Assembly (NCBI GenBank): GCA_027575765.1 | Contig: JANBPT010000754.1 | Location: 1 to 24,110 of the forward strand | Direction: 5' to 3' | From: Tieghemiomyces parasiticus | Lineage: Eukaryota > Kickxellomycota > Dimargaritomycetes > Dimargaritales > Dimargaritaceae | Length of the DNA: 24,110 nt | Shown: positions 11,401-21,820 of the stretch, piece after piece | Position numbering within the stretch: position 1 is the stretch's first letter | Layout of the letters: each line of letters opens with the position of its first letter | The notes under the pieces: model-generated | What the model saw: only the letters and a program-made list of their open reading frames with translations | What the model was told of the DNA's origin: nothing | Database searches by the model: none | Program-made: the position numbers and the translations under genes

Positions 11401-11671
11401 GTGGTAAGTCGATCGATGGCCTTCCGACGCAATTCGTTCCGAACCTTAGAGTCTTCCTGTAGGCAATAGATTATTGATCGTTGGTAGGGAGGTGGTCTTC
11501 GTCGTTAAGAACTTGTTGCCTTACTAGGCTCGAATCGGTACCGGCTGAAAACTTCGTAACGGCCTGTCGACAGGTACACCCAGGTCCACAGCCTTCTAAG
11601 CCACCTACCGTCTCGGCCAAGGCCCAGGCGGACGACAAAATCCAGTCCTGACTGGAATCGCTCTCCGGCAT
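8490..11671 (-). CDS. Alpha-helical HEAT/ARM-type repeat protein, best match PSMD5/S5B proteasome chaperone; seven exons
   Basis: PSMD5/S5B (Hsm3 in yeast) is a cytosolic chaperone that binds Rpt subunits during assembly of the 19S proteasome base. Exons, in transcript order, are 11671-11609, 11456-11301, 11118-10857, 10645-10344, 10209-9577, 9414-9097 and 8930-8490. Phases agree at all six junctions, giving 724 aa. The product is leucine- and alanine-rich throughout, with repeated amphipathic helices and no membrane segment or catalytic motif. Three stretches recall PSMD5 as I remember it: LREAVRFLDLLVQLS followed by a short Gly loop; LYRTLLDISIGSGSANQRL; and the end, with VRYQLNRVIELSDG. 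It is longer than human PSMD5 (about 504 aa), and yeast Hsm3 is itself divergent. A karyopherin-beta protein (TNPO3/importin-13 type) is the main alternative, because an EDLA helix and an FW motif also fit. The exon 6 donor was set at GTAGGT (9096) by phase; a nearby GTAACG at 9092 would break the frame. The start ATG at 11671 has a CCAATTGG palindrome about 60 bases upstream. The exon model is firmer than the name. Confidence 0.5.
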
Positions 11672-14600
11672 GTTTAACGTGAGGGTGGGACTAGGCAACC
11701 GAGTACGAAATAAGGACAATGCGGGCTGGTGGCCAATTGGTCCCAGTTCTAGGGATAAGCAACTCGAAAGTATGAAGGGAATGAAACGAGGATTCCCTGA
11801 CTTGCGCCCTACTAGCAAGTAGAAGCAGTACAACGGCTTGGCTATAGTGTGCTAGGCTACCCATCGCTGCCACAAATGGTATCCTTGACTCGCGTACTTT
11901 TTGCACCCTTCCACGCAGTGATGGGTTGTGAAGGGAAGGAGTGCGCTGGACATTCCTAGGTGTACCTTCCTGCCATCAATACGGCGGTCTAGCTGGCACC
12001 CTAGAGCGGAGATACCAAGTCGTACCTCTACCTACTGAACGGCTGCTACCGTAGCCAATCTACCCTGCCATCATTTAGCGCTTGGAAGGTTACCCCCGAT
12101 TAGGCCTTCTCTGACCTATGATTTGCGCACCATGAAGGGGCCGGGGCTCGCCAGAGGAACTACCAAGGAAGCCGCAACTCAGCGAAAACAGTGCCGTGCG
12201 AAAGGGGGTGGCCCTCTTTTCTCCTATAGGCAAGCCATGTGTATGTCTTGAGCGGCTGTCCACAGCACGGCTTGCAGCGACCAGCTCGTTTAAGGTCGAT
12301 CCTTCGCTCAGTTTGAGCGGCCCCTCCCCCGTTTGATTATACTGGGTCTCTTCGTCTATTATCAAGTTGGCATGGCTACAGGCATGGCCAGCCCTTGCTG
12401 TGGGCCACACGATCAAGGCTATGGTACCCACCGATTAAAATGCCAGCTGGCTCACAGCCTAGTCGAAATGAAACAGTGCCCTGGATACTATATCGCGACA
12501 CCACGGTATCAAAAATGCCCAATATTGAACGTCGAGGAATGTACAGCATGATTTACACGACACGGTCTAATACGTCGCTGGGGTTATGATAAATACCGCT
12601 CCGTATCCTTTGCAGTGGTAGCAGTAACCCTCAAACACCACGGCTGTGGAAACGCGCCATGCCTATTGGTTAAGGGCGGTGGCGGATGGGAGGGCGGCGA
12701 ACTACGCTGAATAACCGGGTATATCCTATAGTGAGGCTTCATGAGCAGCGCCCCTGTTGGTCATGCTGCCCCTTTCTGCACCTGTGCTGGTAGACCGCAG
12801 AGGTGGCCGACCGGATTCGCTTCGTCGCCACATTGTTTTCTCCTTCCAAGGCGTACTCGCTCACCTCACGAACATAGTACGGCGACAGCAACTTTGTGCG
12901 GACATGCTACCCAGCAAGTACACACTTGATGGCTGAAACGAGAGGAGAGGTAGAAAAGGTGAGCGGTGATCAGCGCGAGAGAATGAATGAATATTGTGTA
13001 TGGAGAACTAACCCAATATGGTCGGACGAGTGGACATAACGCTTCGAGGAGATGGTATCATGGTACAGTTAAGAACGTTGGCGTACAAGGAGGGGGAAAA
13101 AGACCTCGCCGACCTGCTCTAGCGTCCCAGGTTGGCTGACAAATTTGCTAGGGATTTCCTGGCACTTTACTATATACCCAATCTTATATGAACTTGGTGG
13201 GATTAGCATCAAGCACATTGGCGTGGAACGGTAAGCCTAGATCAAAGGGCCAACTCATCTCATGCCAGTGCTGGTCATAGGAGGTCCAGATAGGCGGGGA
13301 GAGGGAGTTTCGTGGTTATAACCTAATCCAGTAGCCATTACCTTTTGAGCAGGCCGTGGTGCGATAATGGCCACCTCATCACCGACAGGGATCTGCATCG
13401 ATTTTTTTTTTTGCCGCTGGGTGGCGGTCTAAAGAAGTGAGTTACGCTTCGCTTCAGGCTGGCTGGGGCGAGGACATCTAACGACCAAGTAGGCAGGGGC
13501 GCCGCACCCGACTGATACACTGAATGACAACCCGACCAAGGGCTTGACCGCGAAATAAAAGACAGACAATAAACAATCGTGGAGCCAGGTTAGGCCTGAC
13601 AATAGTGCCCTGTGCTAACCCTGGTGCTATGCCAACTGCCACAGGTAAGTTGGACCATTGTGTTTAGGGTAGGCCCTACCGGTCTTGCTTTGCTGTTACC
13701 TCGTAACCTTGGGAAGTCAACAGATCCTCTCCCCCGCTCTCTACCCATCATATCAATAGATCAGCATCCCGAGGCTGTCTTACGTTTAAGGCCCAACCAA
13801 GCCAGCGAGAGGCTGACCCTGCTTAAGCGGACCTCCATCAGCCGGCTATCCGCTCAGAGACAATAGTGTATAAAGGACCTTCCACAGAGAGCAGCTGGGG
13901 TGTTTACAGTAGCGCCCTGGTCCCTCATCGCACCCTTGAGAACAATACCAATGGCCATATACAGGACAAACATAGCTTTTGGCCGGGAATTTAGAGAACG
14001 AGGAAGACAATACCTTCTTTTGCAGCAAACCTACTAGTAACGATGCCATTGTGACTACGGGCTATATCTACCGGAAATCTAATTTACAGGCACAGGGACA
14101 AAGTAGTGCTGATAAGGTGAGGGAATTGAACGGTGGGGACGTGCCCGATTGACGTAATACGTAGTTATAATACCTTCATTTCGCACCCGGGCCCTGTTTT
14201 TACATCCCCTGAAGAAGCACGTGAGGGGCGAGCCCTCGAGGAAAGGGTACCGAGGCCTGGTCCATGAATTGGTAGGCTAAGGGGCGAAATCCATCGTGAT
14301 CGTACCAGCTCAAGGATTGTGGCCAGAGTAGGGGCCAACCCATCAAAAAAAAACAATTTTAATAGAGAGGTAGGAAGGGATCTGCCGGCTGTGCAATACC
14401 TCCGCAGTTCCCATTCCGACGTGGTATTGTGCACGGGGGGGGGTGCCCAGACCCCAGCTATTGTCAACTGCAATGGTGCTTTGGAGAGCAGAGGTGAGAG
14501 AATGGGTCGATCAATATCGAGGTCCCTCAACGGACGCGTTGGTGTCCAACTTTGGAATACTCAGTGGTATAAATAGCTGCTTACCGGGTCCTGCCGTCCA

Positions 14601-15392
14601 TCCTTCATATCTGGTTTTCGATTGTTGACACGAGCCTACCTCTGTCCCTGCCATTTTGTACTGCCTTAAAATCCGATTTCCGGCCTGCCTGGTTCTCCCT
14701 CACTACATTACTTCATTTTATACTCGAGCCTTTATTGCTGGGCCTCGAACGATAACTACTATTGCGTGACCATCGTAGGACTAGCCCTCTGACCCATCTC
14801 TTAGTCATTGTGCCACAATACAGTCGCCCTTATCGGACCGACTTAATTTTTCTTTTGGCCTGCTGCAAAGTGTCACCCGGCCAGCGAGCCTGCATCATTC
14901 CAGTCTCTTCCAACTCACCCGATTATTCGAGCTGGTCATAACTATACTATAGCCTGAAACCCTCCTAGCTTTGTGCACTCCACAGCTGCGCTATCCTTGG
15001 TTGCCGGCTGCGATACAAGCCTACCCTGCACCTAGGACCAACCCTGATTCGGTCCCTCAACTCGATCATCTTACCAGTAAGTACCGTGGGCTCACATTAA
15101 TATTCATTATCGTCCTTTATCTTTCAAAACTTACATAAAGCGGAGGGGGTGGCCGAAACCTCGATGTTTCTAGCCGGATAATCCACCCTAGACTGCACGG
15201 CCTCTCGACCCAACTAGTCATTAGAACTGGGGACGTATGTGCCCGTCAGACCCGCCGCCCATCCTTGGACCTACTCCCTTTCGTTGCGTTACTCCGCAAA
15301 GTCAGCTTTAGCAATTTCTCGGTTGTATCCTTATTCATTTACCTGTTTTTCTTACCCCCGCATTCACCCCTCGTCGCCTCCCTGTAGATACA
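11672..15392. other. 3.7-kb region with no defensible gene
   Basis: Many short open frames occur on both strands, but none has a recognisable domain, and I could not chain candidate exons with matching phase. Scattered pieces look partly coding and are listed under findings: a 17-codon segment flanked by splice sites on the - strand (13342-13392), and + frames at 13759-13866 and 13966-14034. The region holds a T11 run (13402-13412) and a G9 run (14435-14443). The right end, about 15240-15390, is C/T-rich and serves the chitinase gene. It may hold an unrecognised fast-evolving gene, a decayed one, or only spacer and promoter DNA. Confidence 0.4.
14568..14576 (+). promoter_or_regulatory. TATA-like element TATAAATAG
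   Basis: A textbook TATAAATAG stands on the + strand, 817 bases before the chitinase start codon. If used, transcription would begin near 14600 and produce a long leader. A possible leader intron lies downstream, with a GTAAGT donor at 15077 and a CCTGTAG acceptor ending at 15387, five bases before the ATG. The motif alone is weak evidence, since such sequences occur by chance in A/T-rich spacer. Confidence 0.25.
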
Positions 15393-16283
15393 ATGCGCTT
15401 TCTTCCTTTCGGTTTCGGCGTTGCGGCGCTCCTCGTTGCTGCTGTCCACGCTATCCCCATCGAGGGGGTGTATGTCCCGCACACCCCACCGAGGGCCCGG
15501 TCCCCGCCGTCCCGTACCATCGTGCAGGCCCTGGCCCCACGGGCGGCTCCAAGCAGTAACGTCAACTGGGCGACCATTATGCGTCCTTATGAACCCAATA
15601 ATGATACGACCCTCATCGACTGCCCGACCTTCAACGCTGCCGTAGCGTCGGCTAATTACCCTGTACCGAACCCGGGCCAGTGTCACGATTTCCGCGAGTA
15701 CCTGACCTCGCAGGGTGCCATATCCACGACTCAGGAGGCGGCCATGTTTTTGGCCCAACTCCTGTGGGAATCCAATGGTCTCCGTAACAAAGAAGAGATT
15801 GGGTGCGCCAATAACGCCTGTCCTGGACGGTACGTGACCGACTTGGACTACTCGTCCATTGAGACGGTGGATGGTAAGAAGACCAACGTGACCCAGCAGT
15901 ACTACGGCCGTGGGTACATCCAGCTGACTTGGGCCACCAATTACCTAGCGGCCTCCAAAGATATCTTTGGCGATGACCGACTGTGGCGAAACCCGTCGCT
16001 CGTGGCCACCGACGAGGTGACCGCCTGGCGTACCACGTTCTGGTTCTGGAAGAAGAATGTCCACGGCACCTCTGGTGTTCAGTCCCGTCATTTCGGAGCG
16101 GCGACAAATGCCATCAACGGGGCCTTGGAATGCACTGGTTCGGACTACAGCAAGGCCCAGGCCCGCTACGACCTCTATACCAAGGTGCTCGCCATTGTCA
16201 GCCCTGATGCCACGCCAAATCCCAGCGGATGCTATCCCGTTGACACGGTGGCCTTGAACGCCAGTGCTGATTCCTCCAAGTAG
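15393..16283 (+). CDS. Secreted GH19 chitinase
   Basis: Endochitinase that hydrolyses beta-1,4 bonds of chitin with inversion of configuration. The product is 296 aa from one exon. Residues 1-20 are a signal peptide: a basic Arg, a hydrophobic core, then VHA before the likely cut. A Pro/Arg-rich linker follows to about 55, and the catalytic domain covers about 57-280. Visible family marks are the catalytic acid Glu126 in LLWESNGL, a second acidic residue at Glu135 in NKEEIGC, YYGRGYIQLTWATNY (170-184), AWRTTFWFW (211-219) and INGALEC (241-247). The nine-residue gap between Glu126 and Glu135 matches bacterial GH19 enzymes; plant enzymes have about 22. No chitin-binding module or GPI signal is seen. 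Cysteines at 77, 97, 138, 143, 247 and 280 could form three disulfides. It could digest external chitin, for example of prey or host fungi or arthropods, or remodel the organism's own wall; the sequence does not decide which. Confidence 0.95.
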   Translation: MRFLPFGFGVAALLVAAVHAIPIEGVYVPHTPPRARSPPSRTIVQALAPRAAPSSNVNWATIMRPYEPNNDTTLIDCPTFNAAVASANYPVPNPGQCHDFREYLTSQGAISTTQEAAMFLAQLLWESNGLRNKEEIGCANNACPGRYVTDLDYSSIETVDGKKTNVTQQYYGRGYIQLTWATNYLAASKDIFGDDRLWRNPSLVATDEVTAWRTTFWFWKKNVHGTSGVQSRHFGAATNAINGALECTGSDYSKAQARYDLYTKVLAIVSPDATPNPSGCYPVDTVALNASADSSK

Positions 16284-17136
16284 GATAAGAGCGACGAATG
16301 TATCCCCTGTGAAATACTTCGAGGCGGTAGATATTTTCAGTTCGCATCTCCGCTCTCAGCCAAACCCCACGTGCACTTCCTATGAACGCTAGATTGCTGC
16401 TTAAATGCATTGCCTGTTATCCTATTACCCGGTCGCCCTCGATGACATCACTTGGGTGACCATGCCAACCGGTTCCTCGTTAAGTTGACCTCATCCCTTG
16501 TTTCATTTTTTTTATTTGGGGTCCGTGCGCCAATGCCCGCGCTGACAGTACCCTATCAGCTTTGTTCTTCTTTTTGTCTCGATCGATCTACTTACCTGCA
16601 CGGTCGAAATCCAGTTATCCGGTCCACCAAGACCATTAATATCCGTCCATATAGGGACCTACACTCACTGTATCTATTAATGAATTTTGTCGTTAAGATG
16701 CTTAGCTGGAAGATGTCGCTAGTTATTACGTCAGAAGTGGCACATTAATGATGGTATCATGGATTGCATTAGCACTAAGGTGGATGAATTAATAAGGTAA
16801 TTGGTTTCCCGGAGGACATGTCGAACTGAGCGATGGACGACCCTAGAGTCAGAGAAACGGAGGTCAAAAGCGAATTAAACTATTAGCAAGGTAGAAATGG
16901 CCCCGATCAGGGCAGGTTAAATAACATAAAAAAGTAGGTAAGGAAGAGAGGGCATGCAGGATAGCCATAAATTAAAGTGGGCGTGCCTCGGTCGAAGCAG
17001 CACAATCCCAAAAAATAAAAGGTCGGTAAAATGTGAGAAAAAAACATATATGGTATCAGAAGCATAGAAACTAGAGCCTAGCAAAAATATGAATTAACCA
17101 TCTGTTGCAGATTACGGCCTCGGAGATAAAAGGTAG
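16284..17136. other. Convergent intergenic region, partly A-rich
   Basis: This lies between the chitinase (+) and sphingoid-base kinase (-) 3' ends. The part from about 16740 to 17110 is A-rich with many AAAA runs and no long frames. A 98-codon frame at 16452-16748 has no recognisable domain. Confidence 0.5.
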
Positions 17137-20100
17137 CTAGGCTGCGGAGTATTCGAGTGGAGCAGACATATCCTGCGAGGCGCTTGCTGCCATCCCAGCT
17201 CCGGGTGTCGCGACCATGGAGGCGTGGGCCTGACGGAGAAGGTTCTCCTGGCGTTTCTGCTGCCGGCTGAGCGACGGAAACGCGGAAAGCTTATTGGTTG
17301 GGGAGGTAACGGCGGCCGTAGTAACGTTGGGGAAGCTGACCTGGCTTGCTGAGCCTTGGGCATCCACCTTCAGGGTGCTGACCGCGGTATTAAGAACACT
17401 GTCCACGGCCTGGCCATCTGGACGGGTCACCGGGAGACCTTCAGTGGCGGTGTAGGCCGGAGAACTGGGGTCTCCACCGGCCGAGATCGTCGAGTAGGGC
17501 CGGGCACGGAAGTCCTGTTGATCCGTGGCCACATCGCCGCTCAGGGCCGTAGCCTGGTGGTATTTGGTTTCGCTGAACCACGGCGGAATGATGAGAGTAA
17601 GAAGGCCAGGGATGCATTCAAGCTTGACGGGACCGCAGGGGACCTCCTCGCCATCAATATCGAGGATCCCCGGGTGGAAGTGATTGGTCGGTGCAGTGGT
17701 GGTGGGTTTAGCGGACATATCGCCCGCTAGGTCGTTGAGGCGGGCCACGGCGAGAGTGACCCCGCGGGCGGGCCCCGTGGTTGTCGGAGTGGTGGCCAGT
17801 GAGGGTGAGGACACAGACCGACGACTGATACCCTGCAGTGGGGATGAACGGGCGATCGGTAGGTCGCCCACCTGGTCCGCCGCCTCGACGGCCTCAGTCC
17901 GAGTCATGGACTTGAGAGTCACCGAGAGCCGTTTCTTGGCCTTGGCCTGCTGACCTGTCGGAGTGCCGGGTGAGGTCATCGATGGGGAATGGGGCGGGGG
18001 AGCGGTGATGATCTCTGCTGCCGAAGTATCGGGTGAGGTCACCTCGCGTGTGCCAGGACTGAAGAGACGGCGGTAATAGGAGGCGGCGGCCCCGCGCAGG
18101 GTCTCCCCGCTTTCCGGCTCGTCCTCGGTGTCCGACTTGGGTGAACAGGTGGAGTGGAGCGAAAAACGCGAACGCCAGGTCTGCGGTTGGGTCGGGGTCC
18201 GCATGCTGGCGGCCCGCTTTACGTACTGGACGAAACGGATACGTCCGGGGGACGCAGCAGCTTCGGCGTCAGACGTGGATCCCTCGCCAGCGCCTTCATC
18301 CGCATCAGCTGAACGACCTGGTGCAGTGTTGACCACCAATGAGGTCGTCTCGAGCAAGGGCTCGCGCTCCGCAACGGCCGGGGTGGTCCAACCAGATCCG
18401 ACGCGGGACGGAACAGGGGCACCCACCTTACGGCCAAGGGGCTCGAGGATGATGGCACGGGCCTTGCGGTAGTGATAGTGTCCCTTGTTAAGCTGTTGGG
18501 AGCTCGTTTCTGAATCGAGAAAGTACTGCACCAGCCTGGTCCGGGGCAGATTGTCCATCCAGACCACCTCGAAGGTCCCGTCGTTGAGACGAGCGTGAGG
18601 CGATACGATCATGTCGGAGGCAATCCAGGGCACGTTTGCTGCGGTAACCTGGACAAAGGGGCCCTCAAAGGTCTCCCACGGCGCGGGTAACTGGCCACCC
18701 ACGGGAAATACCACATCGGGGGCGCAGTCGCCCGTGGGCTGCGGGTTAAGGCCCGGGAGGTGGAGGTAAGGGCTGGTATGGCCGCGCGGCTTGGACTGTG
18801 CCCGGCGCACTCGCGCCGGCCCGGAGGATCCCGCGGTATCGGCCGCGGACGATAAGCCGGCAGTGGAGGATACTGAGCCACTCAGGCCCGTGTGATCAAA
18901 GATGTGGGAACTGAATTTGGTCGAATTATCGTCGGTGAAGTTGATTTCCGGCAAGGCGAAGCGGGCGGGTACCTCGTGCAGAGCCGAGCGGATGGGTTCG
19001 GCACCCTGCACCTGGCCGAAAGCGGTGACGTCGGCCGGCAGGATGTGTAGCCGGCCCTGGTACCGGCGCAGCTGGAGCAGGCGCACCACACCCCAAATAT
19101 TCATGCGTAGTGATCCGGCCCAGCGTAACTTTTCGGATTCAATATCCATGTCGGCGATGATTCCCCACAACATGTTGAGGTGGCCGTAGGTGACGCTGCC
19201 GTCCGGGCGGGACACGGCCATCACGTCCGTGGCGTGTGTGCGGCCCTTAATCACGGCGAGGGTGGCAGCCTCGACCGACCCTACGTCGATAGACTTGGCT
19301 AACCCATTGCATGTGCCACCGGGGATGATACCCAGTGGGATCTTGATTGCGTCCCGCCAGTCGAGCCGGGACATAATCCCGTTGATTAACATATGGAGCA
19401 GCCCATCGCCGCTAAGGGTAACGATGGCGGCGTACTCCTTAAGGCTGACCGACTGGCCGAATTCGTAGGCAAAGTCGGCGTGGGTGGACTCTGTGTGGGC
19501 AAGCGAATGGGTCCATTCGAGAAGTAGATAGGTAAAATAAATTAAACAGCCACGATACATGTCAGTCAGTGCGACTCGTCGTGCGCTGTAACTATACGCC
19601 AGTTCCGCCCAGTAGACCCGTAGCCGGGTCTCGGGAGCTTTAGATTAGTTATGATGCTCCGGCTCTCCCAATGATTATTGTTTAACCTACCCTTTAATTC
19701 TGATTCCATCCGGGCTAGGGCGAACATGGGCTTGACGGTACGCTCGTAGTGCTGCAAGGCCTTGCTAGTTCCACCGTAAGGGTTGGCTAAAACACACACC
19801 CGGCGGGTGGGGAGGACATCGCCGACCCGGCAGCCGCGACTGGCGGCGTGGACAACGTCGGCCCAGTATTTGGCCTGTTCGTTGCTTTCGCACCGGAAGG
19901 TCCAAGTTTCGAACTGGGGCCGTTTGCCCTTGCGGAAGGCCAGAGTGAACACAGTGAAGTGGTTCGAGGTGGTGGTTTCCAGAAGTGGTACGGCGTCCGC
20001 AAAAGACTTGGCCCGAATGCGCGGGGGGCGGGACAGACTGGCGCCCAGCACCGAGTAGAGCGGGATGGGTACCACTTGGTGAGCCGCCGAGGCCAAGTTA

Positions 20101-20243
20101 CGCCCAGTCAGTAAAGACTTAACCTTCGACTGGTCTTTAAATACGAGAGAATCGGTGTCGGCGGACAGGAGACCCTTCAGGCGGCCCGTGGTAGAGCACA
20201 GCTCCACCGTACCGGAATGGAGGAGCAGATGGTTGTTGGGCAT
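17137..20243 (-). CDS. LCB5: Sphingoid long-chain-base kinase (LCB4/LCB5, sphingosine kinase type), two exons
   Basis: It phosphorylates sphingoid long-chain bases with ATP, setting the balance between the bases and their 1-phosphates. Exons are 20243-19691 and 19490-17137, joined in phase 1, giving 968 aa. The ATG at 20243 is the first in frame, and the frame open above it has none. Residues 1-140 form a PH-like N-terminal region ending in an EQAKYWADVVHAA helix. The DAGK-type catalytic domain starts at CVLANPYGG (150-158) and continues with KPMFALARMESEL (171-183) and the ATP-site loop LSGDGLLHMLING (210-222). IPLGIIPGGTCNGLAKS (235-251) follows, then GIIADMDIESEKLRWAG (294-310), which is typical of sphingosine kinases. 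The C-terminal lobe returns at LDIDGEEVPCGPVKLE (794-809). A Ser/Thr/Pro-rich disordered insertion of about 250 residues (539-787) splits that lobe. A smaller insertion lies near 386-440 and a low-complexity tail of about 145 residues ends the protein. No membrane segment is seen. Ceramide kinase is less likely. Whether it is LCB4 or LCB5 cannot be told. Confidence 0.92.
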
Positions 20244-21820
20244 GACTGAAGAGAGGATGTTAAGCGGTAAAGTGATGTCGGCAACTGCCGAAAGCAAGCC
20301 AGGGCAGCGGGGTAAAAGGGTTACCAAATGTGGGAGGACCCGAGCGGTTACAAACAAAGAAAGTGCACACGAATGAGATAAGATCTGAGAGGCAGCGGGC
20401 CGGCAGGTCAATAAAGGTGCGTAGCCACTGGCAGGTGCGAAGTTAAAGCGACGGCGAGAGGAGGGCAGGCCGAGGAGAGGAACCTGTTGATATTTTGTTG
20501 AGAGCCACTTGGTCGAGGGGGTGTGAGGAAGGCACGGTGACCATTAGCAGTTCTAGTGGGCCGCATGAACCCGCTAGCGCCAACGCTACCACGCACGCCC
20601 GCCCATTTGGGCCGACGCACCGCGAATGTCGCGAGGCCATGACGGCGACGCCGTCCTGTCCCTAGTCAGGGTCAGCAGGCGAAACTTGTAAAGTATGCTT
20701 ATTTTTGGATCTCACACCAGCCCCTTGCTAGTCACTCTGAACGTGGAGGGCAGTTTGGACCACGTTGAGGAAGGAGGGAACACCCCGGTCTGGAGCTGGC
20801 GGTTTCAGAAAAACTCCGAGGCTACCTACGAGTCAGGCAGTGGGAGGGGGAAGGGGGTAAGTAGATCGTGCGAAACTATGGAATGCCACCTTTCACCTTG
20901 CTCACTTAAAAGAAAAGGGAAGGAGGGATGCCACTAATAGCTTGTGCTGGGTTGAAAAAGCAAAAATGATGGATATGATTCGTAACCTCTGGACACAAAT
21001 TACTATCACCGGAGATCCTTTGTAGTGATGCTGCCACCGAGAAAATATTGATACCCAATCAGGCATATGAGGCCCCCATCATTACCACACTTTAGGTGAG
21101 CGTTTAGCTACTAGATAAAACAGACTATTTGACACCTTCGAAATCGACCCCACACGCTCGGGCCGTACTGTGGGAAAGAACGCTTGGTGGGGGGGGGGTA
21201 AATATTTACTTGGCACTGTATTCTCGCATCAGCCACACCACACTCTCATGCAGTTCCAGTGGACTGTGCCCAATCCTGCATGCATGACTTAGAAGGGGCG
21301 AACATAATTATAAAGGAGGGGCTGCAGCCATCCGGTGGAGCTATTCATGAATACAACCAATTTAACCCACGCTTCAAAAGAAGTAGCACCCAGGTTTAGC
21401 GTACATGGTGTCTCCTGAAGTTAATCCAATGGCAACTGCGTGTCAGGGCCCATCCAGATACCACTTACAACCATCTGATACCTAGTTTGTCCAACGACGT
21501 TTCTCATCCTGGCTGATCAAGGAAATATGATAGTGCACCTGTGCTTTCGGTCTCCGCGCGTTGCTTGTCTAGCCCTACTACTCAATACGGAATCAGTGGT
21601 GCACTCTGTCGGCGTTTTGGCAAGCTTTCTTTGCCGAGACGACGTAAAGTGCCTATTAAGTAAGACGTGCGTGGACAAGTAGTGTCCATCCTGTATGCTC
21701 AGGAGAAGGGGTATGGGATTGTTGCAAGTCGTCAGGGCAGCTGCACATTGGCTCGGACCAAATCCGCCCAAACATAGGTATACCGGCGGGCGTATTTATT
21801 AGAGAATCACCATCAGTAAC
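20244..21820. other. Region upstream of the sphingoid-base kinase; no clear gene
   Basis: The left end, about 20244-20640, is C/T-rich on the - strand and should contain the kinase promoter and leader. A + frame at 20695-20937 has a GTAAGT inside it at 20857, but no partner exon or domain was found. A G10 run lies at 21189-21198. The - frame at 21517-21771 has no recognisable features. I cannot support a gene here. Confidence 0.4.

Noticed and set aside
12090..12929. Possible exons on the - strand near 12870-12935 (good pyrimidine tract, GTGAGC donor) and 12090-12431
   Set aside because: Translated pieces show no recognisable domain and could not be joined in frame to each other or to the PSMD5-like gene.
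14443..14570. + frame with WRAEVREWVDQYRGP, reminiscent of a GST-like helix
   Set aside because: A single short stretch without neighbouring exons; the resemblance is too slight to support a gene.
15335..16107. Long - strand frames (139 and 151 codons) opposite the chitinase
   Set aside because: Shadow frames of the GC-rich + strand GH19 coding sequence; no independent features.
19491..19560. ATG at 19560 as the start of a separate 807-residue kinase
   Set aside because: The 19491-19690 stretch is a GT-AG intron. Joining the two frames in phase restores the complete N-terminal half of the catalytic domain, including NPYGG.
13402..21198. Homopolymer runs (T11 at 13402, G9 at 14435, G10 at 21189)
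   Set aside because: Isolated single-base runs in spacer DNA; ordinary, with no array or repeat structure around them.
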